Below, piece after piece: positions 9,012-18,999 of a stretch of 64,000 nucleotides of DNA. The notes under the pieces are model-generated. The model did no database searches. It was not told the DNA's origin and worked only from the letters and a program-made list of their open reading frames with translations. Each line of letters opens with the position of its first letter. Positions within the stretch are counted from its first letter, which is position 1. Location: positions 1 to 64,000 of the forward strand of contig NZ_KB894645.1 of the NCBI RefSeq assembly GCF_000374585.1. Reading direction: 5' to 3'. The stretch comes from Phocaeicola barnesiae DSM 18169 = JCM 13652 (GTDB lineage: Bacteria; Bacteroidota; Bacteroidia; Bacteroidales; Bacteroidaceae). A program made the translations under genes and the position numbers.

Positions 9012-10766
9012 TTAATAACTATATTCAGAACGAACATCTACATGCACGGGATCCTCCATCAAATTCGGATTAAACACCACATCCTCCGATGGGAACGGCA
9101 AAGTAAAACACTCTTTAGTAACATTCGGAATCTTCGGATTACTTGTATAATGCTGATCGGCAGTCGCGTTCCATACGGTCTGTCCTGATTCATAATAAGC
9201 TTTGTACAGGTTATTCAGGTTGTCGTACACATCTCGTTTCTGATTAACCAATTCGTTAATGGCCTTTTGCGGGTCATAATAAGACAGACGGACGAAATCA
9301 TACCAACGATCTCCTTCACAAGCCAACTCCAACCGGCGTTCCTTCCATACATCTTCCCAAGATACCGAAGCGGGTAATTTATATTCACTTATCGCCCGGT
9401 TACGCACCTGCCAAAATACATTCCTAGCCTTTTCATTGGTAGTGGAACCTTGATTTCCGATAACAGCCTCTACATAAATCAAATAAACATCTGCCAAGCG
9501 TAACAAATGCGTACTCAGGCTACTGGACATACTGGAAGCAGAAACGCCCAATCCTTTCATGTGGTCGTTAGCGTTACCATACAGATGTTTCACTTCATTG
9601 GCGCCTGTAGGGCTCTGTAATTCACCGGGGCCTCCCTTTCCATATCCATCTTTATCATAAATGAAATTGATGTAATCGAAACCACCTTTATCCTGCCAAA
9701 AATATTCATATTTATCACCAGCCATCATCATGGTTGCTTTACGACGGGTATCAATAACAGACTTATCACGGTCTTTCGGATCCTGATCCGGAGTTACACC
9801 GAACGCCAGCTGCAAGTCAATGGACGGACCATTGTAGCCACCCCAGTTATCACCGAATTCATCAAATCCTACCATTGCCAAATCTGACTGTAAAGTATTC
9901 TGAGCAGTATACTGTCCACTGGCTGCATCCCAGCGCCATCCTATCAGACTTTCTTCACAATTGTTATTCTGCAAACGGAAAATATCTGCATAATTATCCA
10001 TAAGCTGTCGCCCTGAATTATCAATGACATCTTCTGCCAATGTCTTCGCCATATTCAAGGCTGCCTCATCACGTGTTCCGCTTTGGTTCACTCCAGATTT
10101 AGTCAGATAAACCTTCGCCAACAAACCTTCGGCCGCATAATAGTCAATCCGCCCGGCATCTCCTTTCATAATTCTGCCGTCTTCATCTCTGAACAACTCC
10201 ATTGCTTTTTCCAATGTCATGACAATATATTCATAAACGTCAGCCAGCATAACTTTCTTCTTGTCATTGTATGTACCCTCTTCCAGTTCCTTGGAATTAT
10301 CGTGTATGATGGGTACAGCACCGAATGTACGTGCCAGATAGAAATAAGCCATAGCCTTCCATGACAAACATTCTGCCATACACTGCCTTCTGACATTCTC
10401 CGAGCAGCTGGCTGTCTGTAAGGTCTTATAAACCGTATTACAATAAGCAATGACCGACCATAACGAATAGGACATATTCACCAAATCCTGATCGGTCCCA
10501 TTCACCGTAAAATCCAAATAAGGACTTTTCCCCCAATAATAGTTACCAGACATCACTTCACCCACTTTGAAGAAACCACGCTGGAAGTCATACCAAGGAG
10601 AATTATACAGGAAGTTTACTCCTTGTACACACTGAGTATCATTCTGGTAAAAATTCGATTGGTTATAGTTATCCTCGGTCGGACGATCCAGGAAGTCCTC
10701 ACAAGAAGTTATGCCTAAACCCAGGACAGCAACCAGTGCCATATATTTGATATTCTTGATTTTCAT
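9012..10766 (-). CDS. SusD/RagB-family glycan-binding lipoprotein
   Basis: A 584-residue protein when started at the ATG at 10766; the reading frame extends two codons further to a GTG. The signal ends in lipobox ITSC followed by EDFLD, the classic SusD N-terminus. The central region has the helical TPR-like scaffold and the C-terminus carries the RagB/SusD features, including a WKERRLELACEG-like stretch and the late FTLPFPSEDV motif. SusD proteins sit as a lid on the SusC barrel and hand oligosaccharides to it. It lies 22 bases after susC in the same operon. Confidence 0.95.
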   Translation of the reverse strand: MKIKNIKYMALVAVLGLGITSCEDFLDRPTEDNYNQSNFYQNDTQCVQGVNFLYNSPWYDFQRGFFKVGEVMSGNYYWGKSPYLDFTVNGTDQDLVNMSYSLWSVIAYCNTVYKTLQTASCSENVRRQCMAECLSWKAMAYFYLARTFGAVPIIHDNSKELEEGTYNDKKKVMLADVYEYIVMTLEKAMELFRDEDGRIMKGDAGRIDYYAAEGLLAKVYLTKSGVNQSGTRDEAALNMAKTLAEDVIDNSGRQLMDNYADIFRLQNNNCEESLIGWRWDAASGQYTAQNTLQSDLAMVGFDEFGDNWGGYNGPSIDLQLAFGVTPDQDPKDRDKSVIDTRRKATMMMAGDKYEYFWQDKGGFDYINFIYDKDGYGKGGPGELQSPTGANEVKHLYGNANDHMKGLGVSASSMSSSLSTHLLRLADVYLIYVEAVIGNQGSTTNEKARNVFWQVRNRAISEYKLPASVSWEDVWKERRLELACEGDRWYDFVRLSYYDPQKAINELVNQKRDVYDNLNNLYKAYYESGQTVWNATADQHYTSNPKIPNVTKECFTLPFPSEDVVFNPNLMEDPVHVDVRSEYSY

Positions 10767-10788
10767 AGTCACACAACTTTTTTAATAA

Positions 10789-13700
10789 TTAGAAAGAAAC
10801 ATTCAAGCCAAATGAATAGACTGTAGGAGACGGATAACGTCCATAATCCAAGCCATATACATTAGCACTTTGGGTACTGGCGCCGATTTCAGGGTCATAA
10901 CCGCTATAGCCGGTCAGCGTCAGCAGATTCTGGATATTCGCATAAACTCGTAAATTGTTCAATCCCCATTTCTTGACCATCTTCCCCGGGAATGTATATC
11001 CCAATGTAATATTCTTCAAACGGACATACGACCCGTCTTCAATATAACGGTCACTGATACGGTCATTGTCATTCGGGTCCTGAATAGAAGCACGAGGCAA
11101 AACCGCATCCGGATTCGCCACCTTGACATTAGTTACGTCATCATACCAGTACTGACCGCTAGGATATATCTTGTTCGCATCTATCGGTTCCAGTCTCGCA
11201 CGGTCTGTTACTGACTGCAACTGGTTTTCCCAAGCTGAGTTCATGTGAGTCAATTGCATGCCCAAATAGTTCATTACCTTATTCCCATACGAACCATTGA
11301 TGAAGACAGACAAGTCGAAATCCTTGTAACGGAAAGTATTAGTCCATCCGAACGTAAACTTCGGCATTGGTGATCCCAAATTAGTCTTATCATATTCATT
11401 AATAATACCATCCGGCTTACCATCCGGTCCACTGATATCCTTATACTTGATATCTCCTACCCAAACAGTATTTTTCCGATTAAAGACACCGTTGGATGGA
11501 TACTGTTCCGGTTTCGGCGATTTCTGCAAATCTTCAAAATCCTGATACACTCCATCGCACACATAACCATAGAAATTATAAAGCGATTCACCGACATTAG
11601 AAACACTCACCACATCATTCCACTGTCCATAACCCACAATCTGTGCGTTAGCAGTACCCGTCAACGCTTTCAGTTTATTCTTGTTGAATGAAATCTGAAA
11701 ATCCGAATCCCATTGGAACTTTCCGACCAACGGATGAGTATTCAATGAAATTTCTACACCAGCATTCTCAATACTACCGTAATTCCCGTATGGAGGATCC
11801 AGACGGCTACTGGTATTACCTTGAGTCCCCATGTAAGAAGGCAACTGCAAAGCCATCAGCATATCATTAGAGACCTTCTTATACCAGTCTACAATCAGAT
11901 TTACACGGTCTTGAATGAAACCTAAATCCAGACCAACGTTCCATTGTTCCTGCGATTCCCATTTGATACCTGTATTCGGAATATTTTTCGGGCGATAACC
12001 GGTACCTAAACTTGAACTCATTTTCACGATGGAAGTTCCCCACAGGTAACCACCAATATTCGCATTACCAGTCTGTCCCCAACCCAAACGTAACTTACCA
12101 TTGCTGACAACACCGGCCAAAGGTTTGAAAAACGATTCATTCGAGAAACGCCAGGAACCGGCTACTGCATGGAAGCCCGCCCACCGGTTATCCGGACCAA
12201 AATTGGAAGAACCATCATAACGATAGGTATACGTTCCATAATAGCGGTTATCGTAATTATAAGTCAAACGGGTAAAGAACGAAGCCATAGCTGAACTACC
12301 GAAACCGGAACCAATGACCGGAGTAGCCGTTCCCAATGATGGATTATGTACGGCATCAGAAGGCAGACTTGTATTCGAAACACTGATATTATCGTAGTTC
12401 GAAGCCCAGCATTCCTGCCCCAACATCGCTGTAAAGTTATGTTTGTCTATCATGCCGCTGTAAGTAACATAGTTCTTTACTTGCCAGAATTTACTGCTGT
12501 TTTTCTGAATGCTGCTAAAATTACTGTCACGTTTCCAGCTACCGAAATCTACCATCGGTTTATAACGTTCACCTTTCGATGCACTGATATCATAACCTAA
12601 TTCAGCATGCCATACCAGATTCTTTATCGGAGTCACTTCAAAAAAGATATTACCGGTCAGTTTCTGACGGTTCAGCAGCACCTGGTCCATCATGGCCATT
12701 GCAATCGGATTCGGATTCGTATAACCCTCACGAACGATAGTCGCATAATTACCGTCAATGTCATAGATAGGAATATCCGGAACAGTCTTCAACGAATAGT
12801 TGATGATACCCTGTTCGCCGTCAGCCAGTTTCAAATCCTCGTCAGTGGATGAATAAGTAGCACTCAAACCTAATTTCAACCAGCTTTTCAATTGAGAGTC
12901 CAAATTCACACGGAAAGAATAACGGTTAAAGTTTGACCCTATCAACGTACCATCCTGATCCATGTAAGAAGCCGATACATAATACTTGATTTTTTCTGTT
13001 CCACCGTCGGCAGAGATCTGATGCTGATGCTGCAAAGCAGTCTGGAAAACAGCATCTTGCCAATTGGTTCCTTTACCTAGAATGGAAGGGTCCGCATAAT
13101 AACCATTTACGTCCAATTCTCCAACCTGAACAAATTCATTGTAATAATTGGCGAATTCTCGCAAGTTCATCATGTCCAGACGTTTGGTTTGACGCTGTAC
13201 GGCCATCATACCGTCGTACGTGAATTTGGCTTCACCGGCCTTACCACGTTTGGTCGTAATCAGGACAACACCATTGGCTCCTTGAGCTCCATAGATAGCT
13301 GTAGCAGAAGCATCCTTCAGAATCTCCATTGAAACAATATCAGAAGGGTTGATGGTGGACAACGGAGAAATGGTAGATACGGAACCGTTACCCAAGGCAT
13401 CGCCCAAGCCGAAATCAGAACCCGAAGTACCACCTCCTTGAACAATGACACCATCGATAACATACAACGGCTCAGCATTCGAGTTGATGGTAGCCTGACC
13501 ACGCACACGGATGGAAGAAGAGGAACCAGGAGCACCGGATGTACTGACAGCCGATACACCGGCTGCACGTCCTTGCAGAGACTGGTCCAGATTCGTTATG
13601 ACCGAACCTTTGATAGCATCTTCACCTACAGATACCGAAGCACCAGAAAGGTCACTCTTCTTCATAGTACCATATCCCACCACCACGACTTCCTCCAAAG

Positions 13701-14052
13701 TCTCCGAATCTTCTTTCAAAACAATGTCCAAAGAAGTCTGGTTGGTTATCTTTACAGTCTGTGTCACATAACCGATATAAGAAATCTCCAATGTAGCACC
13801 GGATGCCACATTGATAATAAAGTTTCCGTCAATATCCGTAATTACTCCATTAGTAGTTCCTTTTTCGAGGACATTGGCTCCAATCACTGTTTCACCGCTA
13901 GCGTCAACTACCTTACCCTTAATCTGTTTTTTAGCTTGCTGGGCAACCTCCGGCACATTTATTACAGAGGCCTGCATCTGATGCACATTCCCCAACGACA
14001 TGGTCGCAAAGGCACCGGCAATCAGCACACACTTTCTCACATGTTTATCCAT
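10789..14052 (-). CDS. SusC/RagA-family TonB-linked outer-membrane oligosaccharide transporter
   Basis: A 1087-residue outer-membrane protein. After a signal peptide comes a carboxypeptidase-regulatory-like domain (about 42-120, GKVVDASGETVIGANVL), then a TonB box EEVVVVGYG, a plug domain (SSIRVRGQATI, EPLYVIDGVIV, SATAIYGAQGANGVVLITTK) and a 22-strand barrel ending in Phe. It lacks the N-terminal STN signalling domain, so it is not expected to drive an anti-sigma switch; control is more likely through the nearby AraC regulator. It is the first gene of the mannan operon and has a leader of about 220 bases. It would import mannan oligosaccharides with SusD. Confidence 0.96.
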   Translation of the reverse strand: MDKHVRKCVLIAGAFATMSLGNVHQMQASVINVPEVAQQAKKQIKGKVVDASGETVIGANVLEKGTTNGVITDIDGNFIINVASGATLEISYIGYVTQTVKITNQTSLDIVLKEDSETLEEVVVVGYGTMKKSDLSGASVSVGEDAIKGSVITNLDQSLQGRAAGVSAVSTSGAPGSSSSIRVRGQATINSNAEPLYVIDGVIVQGGGTSGSDFGLGDALGNGSVSTISPLSTINPSDIVSMEILKDASATAIYGAQGANGVVLITTKRGKAGEAKFTYDGMMAVQRQTKRLDMMNLREFANYYNEFVQVGELDVNGYYADPSILGKGTNWQDAVFQTALQHQHQISADGGTEKIKYYVSASYMDQDGTLIGSNFNRYSFRVNLDSQLKSWLKLGLSATYSSTDEDLKLADGEQGIINYSLKTVPDIPIYDIDGNYATIVREGYTNPNPIAMAMMDQVLLNRQKLTGNIFFEVTPIKNLVWHAELGYDISASKGERYKPMVDFGSWKRDSNFSSIQKNSSKFWQVKNYVTYSGMIDKHNFTAMLGQECWASNYDNISVSNTSLPSDAVHNPSLGTATPVIGSGFGSSAMASFFTRLTYNYDNRYYGTYTYRYDGSSNFGPDNRWAGFHAVAGSWRFSNESFFKPLAGVVSNGKLRLGWGQTGNANIGGYLWGTSIVKMSSSLGTGYRPKNIPNTGIKWESQEQWNVGLDLGFIQDRVNLIVDWYKKVSNDMLMALQLPSYMGTQGNTSSRLDPPYGNYGSIENAGVEISLNTHPLVGKFQWDSDFQISFNKNKLKALTGTANAQIVGYGQWNDVVSVSNVGESLYNFYGYVCDGVYQDFEDLQKSPKPEQYPSNGVFNRKNTVWVGDIKYKDISGPDGKPDGIINEYDKTNLGSPMPKFTFGWTNTFRYKDFDLSVFINGSYGNKVMNYLGMQLTHMNSAWENQLQSVTDRARLEPIDANKIYPSGQYWYDDVTNVKVANPDAVLPRASIQDPNDNDRISDRYIEDGSYVRLKNITLGYTFPGKMVKKWGLNNLRVYANIQNLLTLTGYSGYDPEIGASTQSANVYGLDYGRYPSPTVYSFGLNVSF

Positions 14053-14086
14053 AATGTATCTTTATGATTAATAATTTCGTTTCATT

Positions 14087-14254
14087 CTAAAGGAAATAAT
14101 CCGAGAACCTATTTTTAATAAAACCTGTTACTCTGAATAAACGGACTCCATATTGTGATATAGGATTGTCCATCCGCCTTATTTCGAGAGACCTCTCATT
14201 CAACCAGCACTGTTCAACCAAAGGAATACAGAAGATAGTGTTTTGTTTTTCCAT
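14087..14254 (-). CDS. Possible 55-residue leader reading frame in the susC 5' leader
   Basis: Within the leader between the predicted susC promoter and the susC start there is an open frame of 55 codons, from ATG at 14254 to TAG at 14087, ending 34 bases before the susC ATG. The first residues are MEKQNTIFCIPL and the last RFSDYFL; the middle is rich in Arg. It begins about 20 bases after the predicted transcription start and has a purine-containing leader. No family is recognised. It could be a regulatory leader peptide, a fragment of an older gene, or chance. The rest of the 361-base gap (14053-14413) holds the -7 box and the AraC terminator. Confidence 0.25.
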   Translation of the reverse strand: MEKQNTIFCIPLVEQCWLNERSLEIRRMDNPISQYGVRLFRVTGFIKNRFSDYFL

Positions 14255-14279
14255 AACTTATCAGATTTTTTCAACAATG

Positions 14280-14287
14280 CAAAAGTA
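14280..14287 (-). promoter_or_regulatory. -7 box of the susC operon promoter
   Basis: Minus-strand TACTTTTG, matching TAnnTTTG, about 230 bases upstream of susC. No good -33 TTTG is found 19-21 bases further upstream, which would be expected of a promoter that needs an activator such as the adjacent AraC protein. The start would give a leader of about 220 bases. Confidence 0.45.
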
Positions 14288-14373
14288 GAAGAAATGTTAC
14301 GGAATCTTTGATATGATTTTATCATATCCTAACCAATCTCCGCTCAAGCATAACTAATCAGAAACACACGAAT

Positions 14374-14401
14374 AAAAAAAGGAGCACATCTTCTGTACTC
14401 C
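14374..14401 (-). terminator. Terminator of the mannan-locus AraC gene
   Basis: Just after the AraC stop the minus strand has a 7-base-pair stem GGAGTAC/GTGCTCC (one G-U pair; 14381-14401) followed by seven U (14374-14380). It separates the regulator transcript from the susC promoter. Confidence 0.7.
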
Positions 14402-14413
14402 TTTCCAATCATG

Positions 14414-15292
14414 CTAAATGACAATCCGCTTCTTCCGGTAATATTCCCGGAACTCTTTCGGCGAACACCCTTTCTTCTTCTTGAATATCCGATTGAAATT
14501 CGAGAGATTATTGAATCCGCACTCGTAACAGATTTCGGCAATAGCCATGGTAGAATCTACCAACAGACGGGTAGCATGTCCCAAACGGATATCAATGATA
14601 TAATCAGACAAGCTCTTGCCCGTACGTAACTTAAAAAAACGGCTGAATGAAACTTCAGTCATCCCCACCATATTCGCCAAAGTAGCCAAACGAATTTCCT
14701 CCTGGTAATGCCGATTGATATAATCCTGCACCTTCTGTACCCGACGGCTGTCAGATTGTACCTCAATCCGCGCAAATGAAGAGCTGGACAAGGTACGTGC
14801 TTCCTTAGTAAACATCGACAATTCATACAGAATGGTCAAAAATTTATTAACCGCATAGAAACCTTTGGTTTCTGAAAGTCCGTCCAACAATGCATATACC
14901 TTCATAATCGCTTTCAACGGGAAGCACAGACCATTCTGCGCCTTTTCGAACATTTTCCGTACCTCATCAAACTGATTGGTGTCCAACATCCCTTTCATAA
15001 AACCGGAAGAAAACTGGACAGTTATCTCCCGAATATTATCCGACTGGCAATTCCCTTGTTCCCAGACATGCTCCAAGTCAGGACTTGCAATCAAGACCAA
15101 ATCGTAATCCTGTATGGCTTCCGACGAATCGCCGACAATACGCTTCACTCCAGCCGCATTCTCTACAAAATTCAGTTCAAACTCTTTATGACAATGCATC
15201 GGATAGGTGAATTCGGTCTTATTCCGGTCGGCAATATAAAAACAATCCTTGTTTGACAACGGCGTGATTTCACGAATAATGTGTCCTTCCAT
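14414..15292 (-). CDS. AraC-family transcriptional regulator of the mannan locus
   Basis: A 292-residue regulator if started at the ATG at 15292 (MEGHIIREITPL); an ATG five codons upstream (15307) is equally possible. The longer frame to 15388 is unlikely because a -7 box lies inside it at 15337-15344. The N-terminal half is a cupin-like sensor domain (HCHKEFELNFVENAAG); the C-terminal 100 residues carry the two AraC helix-turn-helix motifs, with the family signature ICYECGFNNLSNFNRIFKKK. It lies between the susC promoter and the CE2 esterase, all on the minus strand. Most Bacteroides loci of this kind use hybrid two-component sensors; here this one-component regulator is the only candidate in the locus. 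Activation by a mannan-derived sugar is inference. Confidence 0.9.
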   Translation of the reverse strand: MEGHIIREITPLSNKDCFYIADRNKTEFTYPMHCHKEFELNFVENAAGVKRIVGDSSEAIQDYDLVLIASPDLEHVWEQGNCQSDNIREITVQFSSGFMKGMLDTNQFDEVRKMFEKAQNGLCFPLKAIMKVYALLDGLSETKGFYAVNKFLTILYELSMFTKEARTLSSSSFARIEVQSDSRRVQKVQDYINRHYQEEIRLATLANMVGMTEVSFSRFFKLRTGKSLSDYIIDIRLGHATRLLVDSTMAIAEICYECGFNNLSNFNRIFKKKKGCSPKEFREYYRKKRIVI

Positions 15293-15336
15293 TACAGTTT
15301 TTCCCATAGTACCCGTAAGTTTAACAGTATAGATAG

Positions 15337-15344
15337 CAAACTTA
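15337..15344 (-). promoter_or_regulatory. -7 box of the AraC gene
   Basis: Minus-strand TAAGTTTG matches TAnnTTTG. It is 30-45 bases upstream of the two likely starts of the AraC gene and rules out the upstream start at 15388. Confidence 0.45.
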
Positions 15345-15445
15345 AAAATATTTTTTGACAATCCATACAAGTATCTGTAAAAATACACGATTCTGGAATT
15401 TGGGAATAAACTGCCATACCATCACTGCCACAACAGTACATCCAT

Positions 15446-16540
15446 TCACCACCCCATCAGCTTCCTCAGATAAGCCGTCAGTTCCAGAGCCATCTTCTGA
15501 TGCTGTCTGCGCGAAGGATGGTAACTGGCTCCATATCCCAACGAACCGTTCTGTGGAGACATATCGAAACGGAAAACATTCATATCGCCCTGCGACTGAC
15601 GCTCAGCGGTGACCGTATCCAAAGTTTCCTTGACATCGGCCAGTCCCTTTCCGTTCAACATGGACCCCGTCAACAACACCAGTTTCGCCTGTGGATAAAC
15701 CTTGCGCAGATAGCCTACAAAATCACGGTAGGCATTTTGCAACAGGACCTTGTCATATCCCTTTGTACTGACATCATTCGTACCCAGATTGACACAGACT
15801 ACATCCGGAACAAACAGCCTGTGTTCCCAATGTTCATCCGGATTCATGAACAACGTCTGTTCATACATGGCCGGCATACAGTCTTTGTTCCCTTCCCGCG
15901 GTCCGTTATAGTTCCGGTAGATACCGATTCCCGAACGGGCCACTACCAGATGCTGAGCCTGCAAGGCACGGGCTGTTTCGGCAGCATAGGTATAATAATG
16001 GTTTTCGGTTTCATACGTAAAAGGGTCCTTCGGATTTTCCGATTCTACCCCATAACCACAGGTCATGGAATCACCGATAAATTCAATCCGCCGGACAGGC
16101 AGTTCCGGCATCGGCACCAGATGACATCCTTCATCCAGATAGAAGCCATAAAACTCCGGTTTCAGTTCATATCCTTCTATCGCATACATCAGTCTTACCT
16201 GGTGTGTACCTGCCGGCAGTCCTTCTGCCAGGCTGACAATCGAATCATTTTCACCTATCTGGATGCGATAAGGGTCCAGAGCATCAATCTCCACCATATA
16301 AGCTCCGCTCCCCGGTTTCGTTTTCATTTGCAGGGAAGTCCCCTCGAAAGCGGCACAGACAGATACCCCCGGATAGGTAAAACGTACCGCCTCAGGATTC
16401 GTCTTGCTGACTCTTCCCATGTATGTAATGTTCGGATTACTGGCAGGAACAAAGACATTGCTCGCCGTCCCCGTACAAATACTTCCAAGCAGACAGACTG
16501 CTAATATCAAACCATACAGTTTCTTCATCATCATATCCAT
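15446..16540 (-). CDS. CE2-type acetyl esterase, secreted
   Basis: A 364-residue protein with a signal peptide (MKKLYGLILAVCLLGSICTG core). Residues of about 35-145 form an N-terminal jelly-roll domain and 150-364 an SGNH esterase domain, the two-domain plan of carbohydrate esterase family 2. Ser158 lies in FIGDSMTCGYG, Asn255 in GTND and His341 in SYHPS. The Asp normally found three residues before the His is Ala here, which fits the Ser-His dyad described for some CE2 enzymes. CE2 enzymes remove acetyl groups from xylan, glucomannan or mannan. It lies upstream of the AraC gene with its own promoter. The start could also be any of the Met codons 3-5. Confidence 0.82.
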   Translation of the reverse strand: MDMMMKKLYGLILAVCLLGSICTGTASNVFVPASNPNITYMGRVSKTNPEAVRFTYPGVSVCAAFEGTSLQMKTKPGSGAYMVEIDALDPYRIQIGENDSIVSLAEGLPAGTHQVRLMYAIEGYELKPEFYGFYLDEGCHLVPMPELPVRRIEFIGDSMTCGYGVESENPKDPFTYETENHYYTYAAETARALQAQHLVVARSGIGIYRNYNGPREGNKDCMPAMYEQTLFMNPDEHWEHRLFVPDVVCVNLGTNDVSTKGYDKVLLQNAYRDFVGYLRKVYPQAKLVLLTGSMLNGKGLADVKETLDTVTAERQSQGDMNVFRFDMSPQNGSLGYGASYHPSRRQHQKMALELTAYLRKLMGW

Positions 16541-16579
16541 TATAAATTATATTGACAAATCATTGTTTCGGAACAGATA

Positions 16580-16611
16580 CAAAGATAGCCACGATGGTTT
16601 ACCTTTTACAA
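16580..16611 (-). promoter_or_regulatory. Promoter of the CE2 esterase
   Basis: Minus-strand TATCTTTG (16580-16587) with a TTG at 16609-16611, spaced 21 bases apart, a good match to the Bacteroides -33/-7 layout. It faces away from the GH36 promoter in the same 233-base divergent region. Confidence 0.55.
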
Positions 16612-16726
16612 TATAATCTTAACTTTTTCTATACAGATTCTTTCCTACAGCATATTTTAAAAGAAGATTATTCTGACACGCCATGTTTCGGATAAAATAA
16701 TATCAATGCTTCTCGGAAAGGTTCAC

Positions 16727-16734
16727 TACTTTTG
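16727..16734 (+). promoter_or_regulatory. -7 box of the GH36/esterase operon
   Basis: TACTTTTG matches TAnnTTTG and lies 39 bases before the GH36 start. No clear -33 element is visible. Confidence 0.45.
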
Positions 16735-16773
16735 TCCTACATAAATAATCATTAACCCAATACCATTTAAATC

Positions 16774-18978
16774 ATGAACTACAAGACAAGATTCTACCTG
16801 GCAATCGGCCTGTCTCTAATGTCAGGTAACCTGTGGGCACAGGATGTATGTATCTCCACTCCTCAAAGTTCACTGGTACTTTCAGCAGAAACCGGACAGC
16901 AACTGAAATTTGTCTACTATGGAGACCGTTTATCCGACACTGACCTGAAGAACCTGAATGCGGCCGGAAGTGCCACCCTCGACGCATATCCGGTATACGG
17001 TATGAATTGCCCGAGCGAAACAGCGCTGGCAGTCAAACATGCGGACGGAAACATGAGCCTGCAGATGGAAGTCGTTAAAGTCGATACTGACCAGACTCAA
17101 GAAGCCAATCTGACCACCATCCAACTGAAAGACAAAGTATATCCTTTCTATGTAGACGTATGCTACAAGGCATACAAGGACGTAGATGTCATTGAAACCT
17201 GGACAGAAATCAGCCATAATGAAAAAAAACCGGTAGTATTAAACCAGTTCGCTTCCGCCTATCTGCCCATCCGTCGTGGAAATGTATGGCTGTCTTCCTT
17301 ATCCGGCTCCTGGGCCAACGAAGGGCGGCTAGTACAAGAAGCACTGACTCCCGGTATGAAAATCATCAAAAACAAGGATGGAGGTCGCAACTCACATACG
17401 GCTCATGCTGAAGTTATGTTCTCATTGGATGGAAAACCTCAAGAAAATACAGGCAATGTTATTGGAGCTGCATTGTGCTACACTGGAAACTATAAACTAC
17501 GTATCGATACAGACGACAGCGAATACCACCAGTTCTATGCCGGTATTAATGAAGAAAACTCTGCTTACAATCTGGTAAAAGGTGAAAAGTTCCAAACTCC
17601 AGCCTTGGCTTTAACATATAGCCAGGAAGGCCTGAGCGGTGCCAGCCGTAATTTTCACCGCTGGGGACGTACCTACAAACTGGCACATGGAAATATTCCC
17701 CGCAAGATTCTGCTGAACAGCTGGGAAGGAGTCTATTTCGATATTAACCAAGCCGGTATGGACCAGATGATGGGTGACATTGCTTCGATGGGCGGTGAAC
17801 TGTTTGTAATGGACGACGGATGGTTCGGCGACAAATACCCACGTAATACGGACAATTCTTCTTTGGGCGATTGGGTAGTTGATAAACGGAAACTTCCCGA
17901 AGGAATCGAAGGACTGCTCCGCGACGCGAAAAAGCATGGTATCAAATTCGGTATCTGGATTGAGCCGGAAATGTCAAATACTACCAGTGAATTATACGAA
18001 AAACATCCGGACTGGATTCTGAAGGCTCCGGAACGTGAACCGGTACTGGGACGTGGAGGTACACAAGTGGTACTCGATTTAGCCAATCCGGAAGTACAGG
18101 ATTTCGTATTTAAAGTAGTAGACGATTTAATGACCCAATATCTGGAAATCGATTACATCAAATGGGATGCTAATATGCCTATCATGAACCACGGTTCTCA
18201 ATATTTGTCTAAAGAGAACCAAAGTCATATGTACATTGAATATCATCGGGGATTTGAGAAGGTATGTCAACGTATCCGTGCCAAATATCCAGACTTGACC
18301 ATCCAGGCTTGTGCCAGTGGAGGCGGACGTGCCAATTGGGGATGCCTGCCCTACTTCGATGAATTTTGGGTAAGCGACAATACCGATGCCTTACAGCGAA
18401 TCTACATGCAGTGGGGAACTTCGTATTTCTTCCCGGCCATTGCCATGGCTTCGCACATCAGTGCCGCACCGAACCATCAGACTTTCCGCACCATTCCACT
18501 GAAATACCGCATTGATGTAGCTATGAGCGGACGTCTGGGCATGGAAATCCAACCGAAGAACATGACCGACGAAGAAAAGGCACTCTGCAAACAGGCCATT
18601 GCCGACTACAAACAGATTCGTCCGATTGTCCAGTTCGGTGACATTTACCGCCTGGTTTCTCCGTACGACCACCTGGGCGTAGCTTCACTGATGTACACCA
18701 CTCCGAAAAAAGACAAGGCCGTATTTTATTGGTGGAAAACCGAACATTTCGTCAACGAACACCTGCCCCGTGTAAAGATGGCCGGGCTGAATCCGGACAA
18801 ACAATACCGTATCAAGGAACTGAACCGCATAGACAACCAGCCATTAAGTTTCGAAGGCAAATCCTTCAGCGGAGAATTTCTGATGAATAACGGACTTGAA
18901 ATTCCATACAAACACATTGTAGACTATCATAAACAGAACGACTACGCAAGCCGTGTCTTGCTGTTGGAAGAAATCTGA
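16774..18978 (+). CDS. GH36 alpha-galactosidase, periplasmic or secreted
   Basis: A 734-residue protein with a cleavable signal peptide (ending near LWAQD). It has the GH36 layout: an N-terminal beta-sandwich (to about 310), a TIM barrel with the conserved VMDDGWFG motif, and a C-terminal all-beta domain. The nucleophile is Asp465 in DYIKWDAN and the acid/base is Asp535 in WVSDNTDA, the 70-residue spacing usual in the family. It removes alpha-1,6-galactose side chains from galactomannan oligosaccharides, making the backbone accessible to GH26 and GH130. It is divergent from the CE2 gene and followed by two esterase genes on the same strand. Confidence 0.93.
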   Translation: MNYKTRFYLAIGLSLMSGNLWAQDVCISTPQSSLVLSAETGQQLKFVYYGDRLSDTDLKNLNAAGSATLDAYPVYGMNCPSETALAVKHADGNMSLQMEVVKVDTDQTQEANLTTIQLKDKVYPFYVDVCYKAYKDVDVIETWTEISHNEKKPVVLNQFASAYLPIRRGNVWLSSLSGSWANEGRLVQEALTPGMKIIKNKDGGRNSHTAHAEVMFSLDGKPQENTGNVIGAALCYTGNYKLRIDTDDSEYHQFYAGINEENSAYNLVKGEKFQTPALALTYSQEGLSGASRNFHRWGRTYKLAHGNIPRKILLNSWEGVYFDINQAGMDQMMGDIASMGGELFVMDDGWFGDKYPRNTDNSSLGDWVVDKRKLPEGIEGLLRDAKKHGIKFGIWIEPEMSNTTSELYEKHPDWILKAPEREPVLGRGGTQVVLDLANPEVQDFVFKVVDDLMTQYLEIDYIKWDANMPIMNHGSQYLSKENQSHMYIEYHRGFEKVCQRIRAKYPDLTIQACASGGGRANWGCLPYFDEFWVSDNTDALQRIYMQWGTSYFFPAIAMASHISAAPNHQTFRTIPLKYRIDVAMSGRLGMEIQPKNMTDEEKALCKQAIADYKQIRPIVQFGDIYRLVSPYDHLGVASLMYTTPKKDKAVFYWWKTEHFVNEHLPRVKMAGLNPDKQYRIKELNRIDNQPLSFEGKSFSGEFLMNNGLEIPYKHIVDYHKQNDYASRVLLLEEI

Positions 18979-18999
18979 TAAGCTACAAAATCTAGAGAT

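Noticed and set aside
15293..15388. Upstream extension of the AraC gene
   Set aside because: Contains the -7 box at 15337-15344, so it should not be translated.
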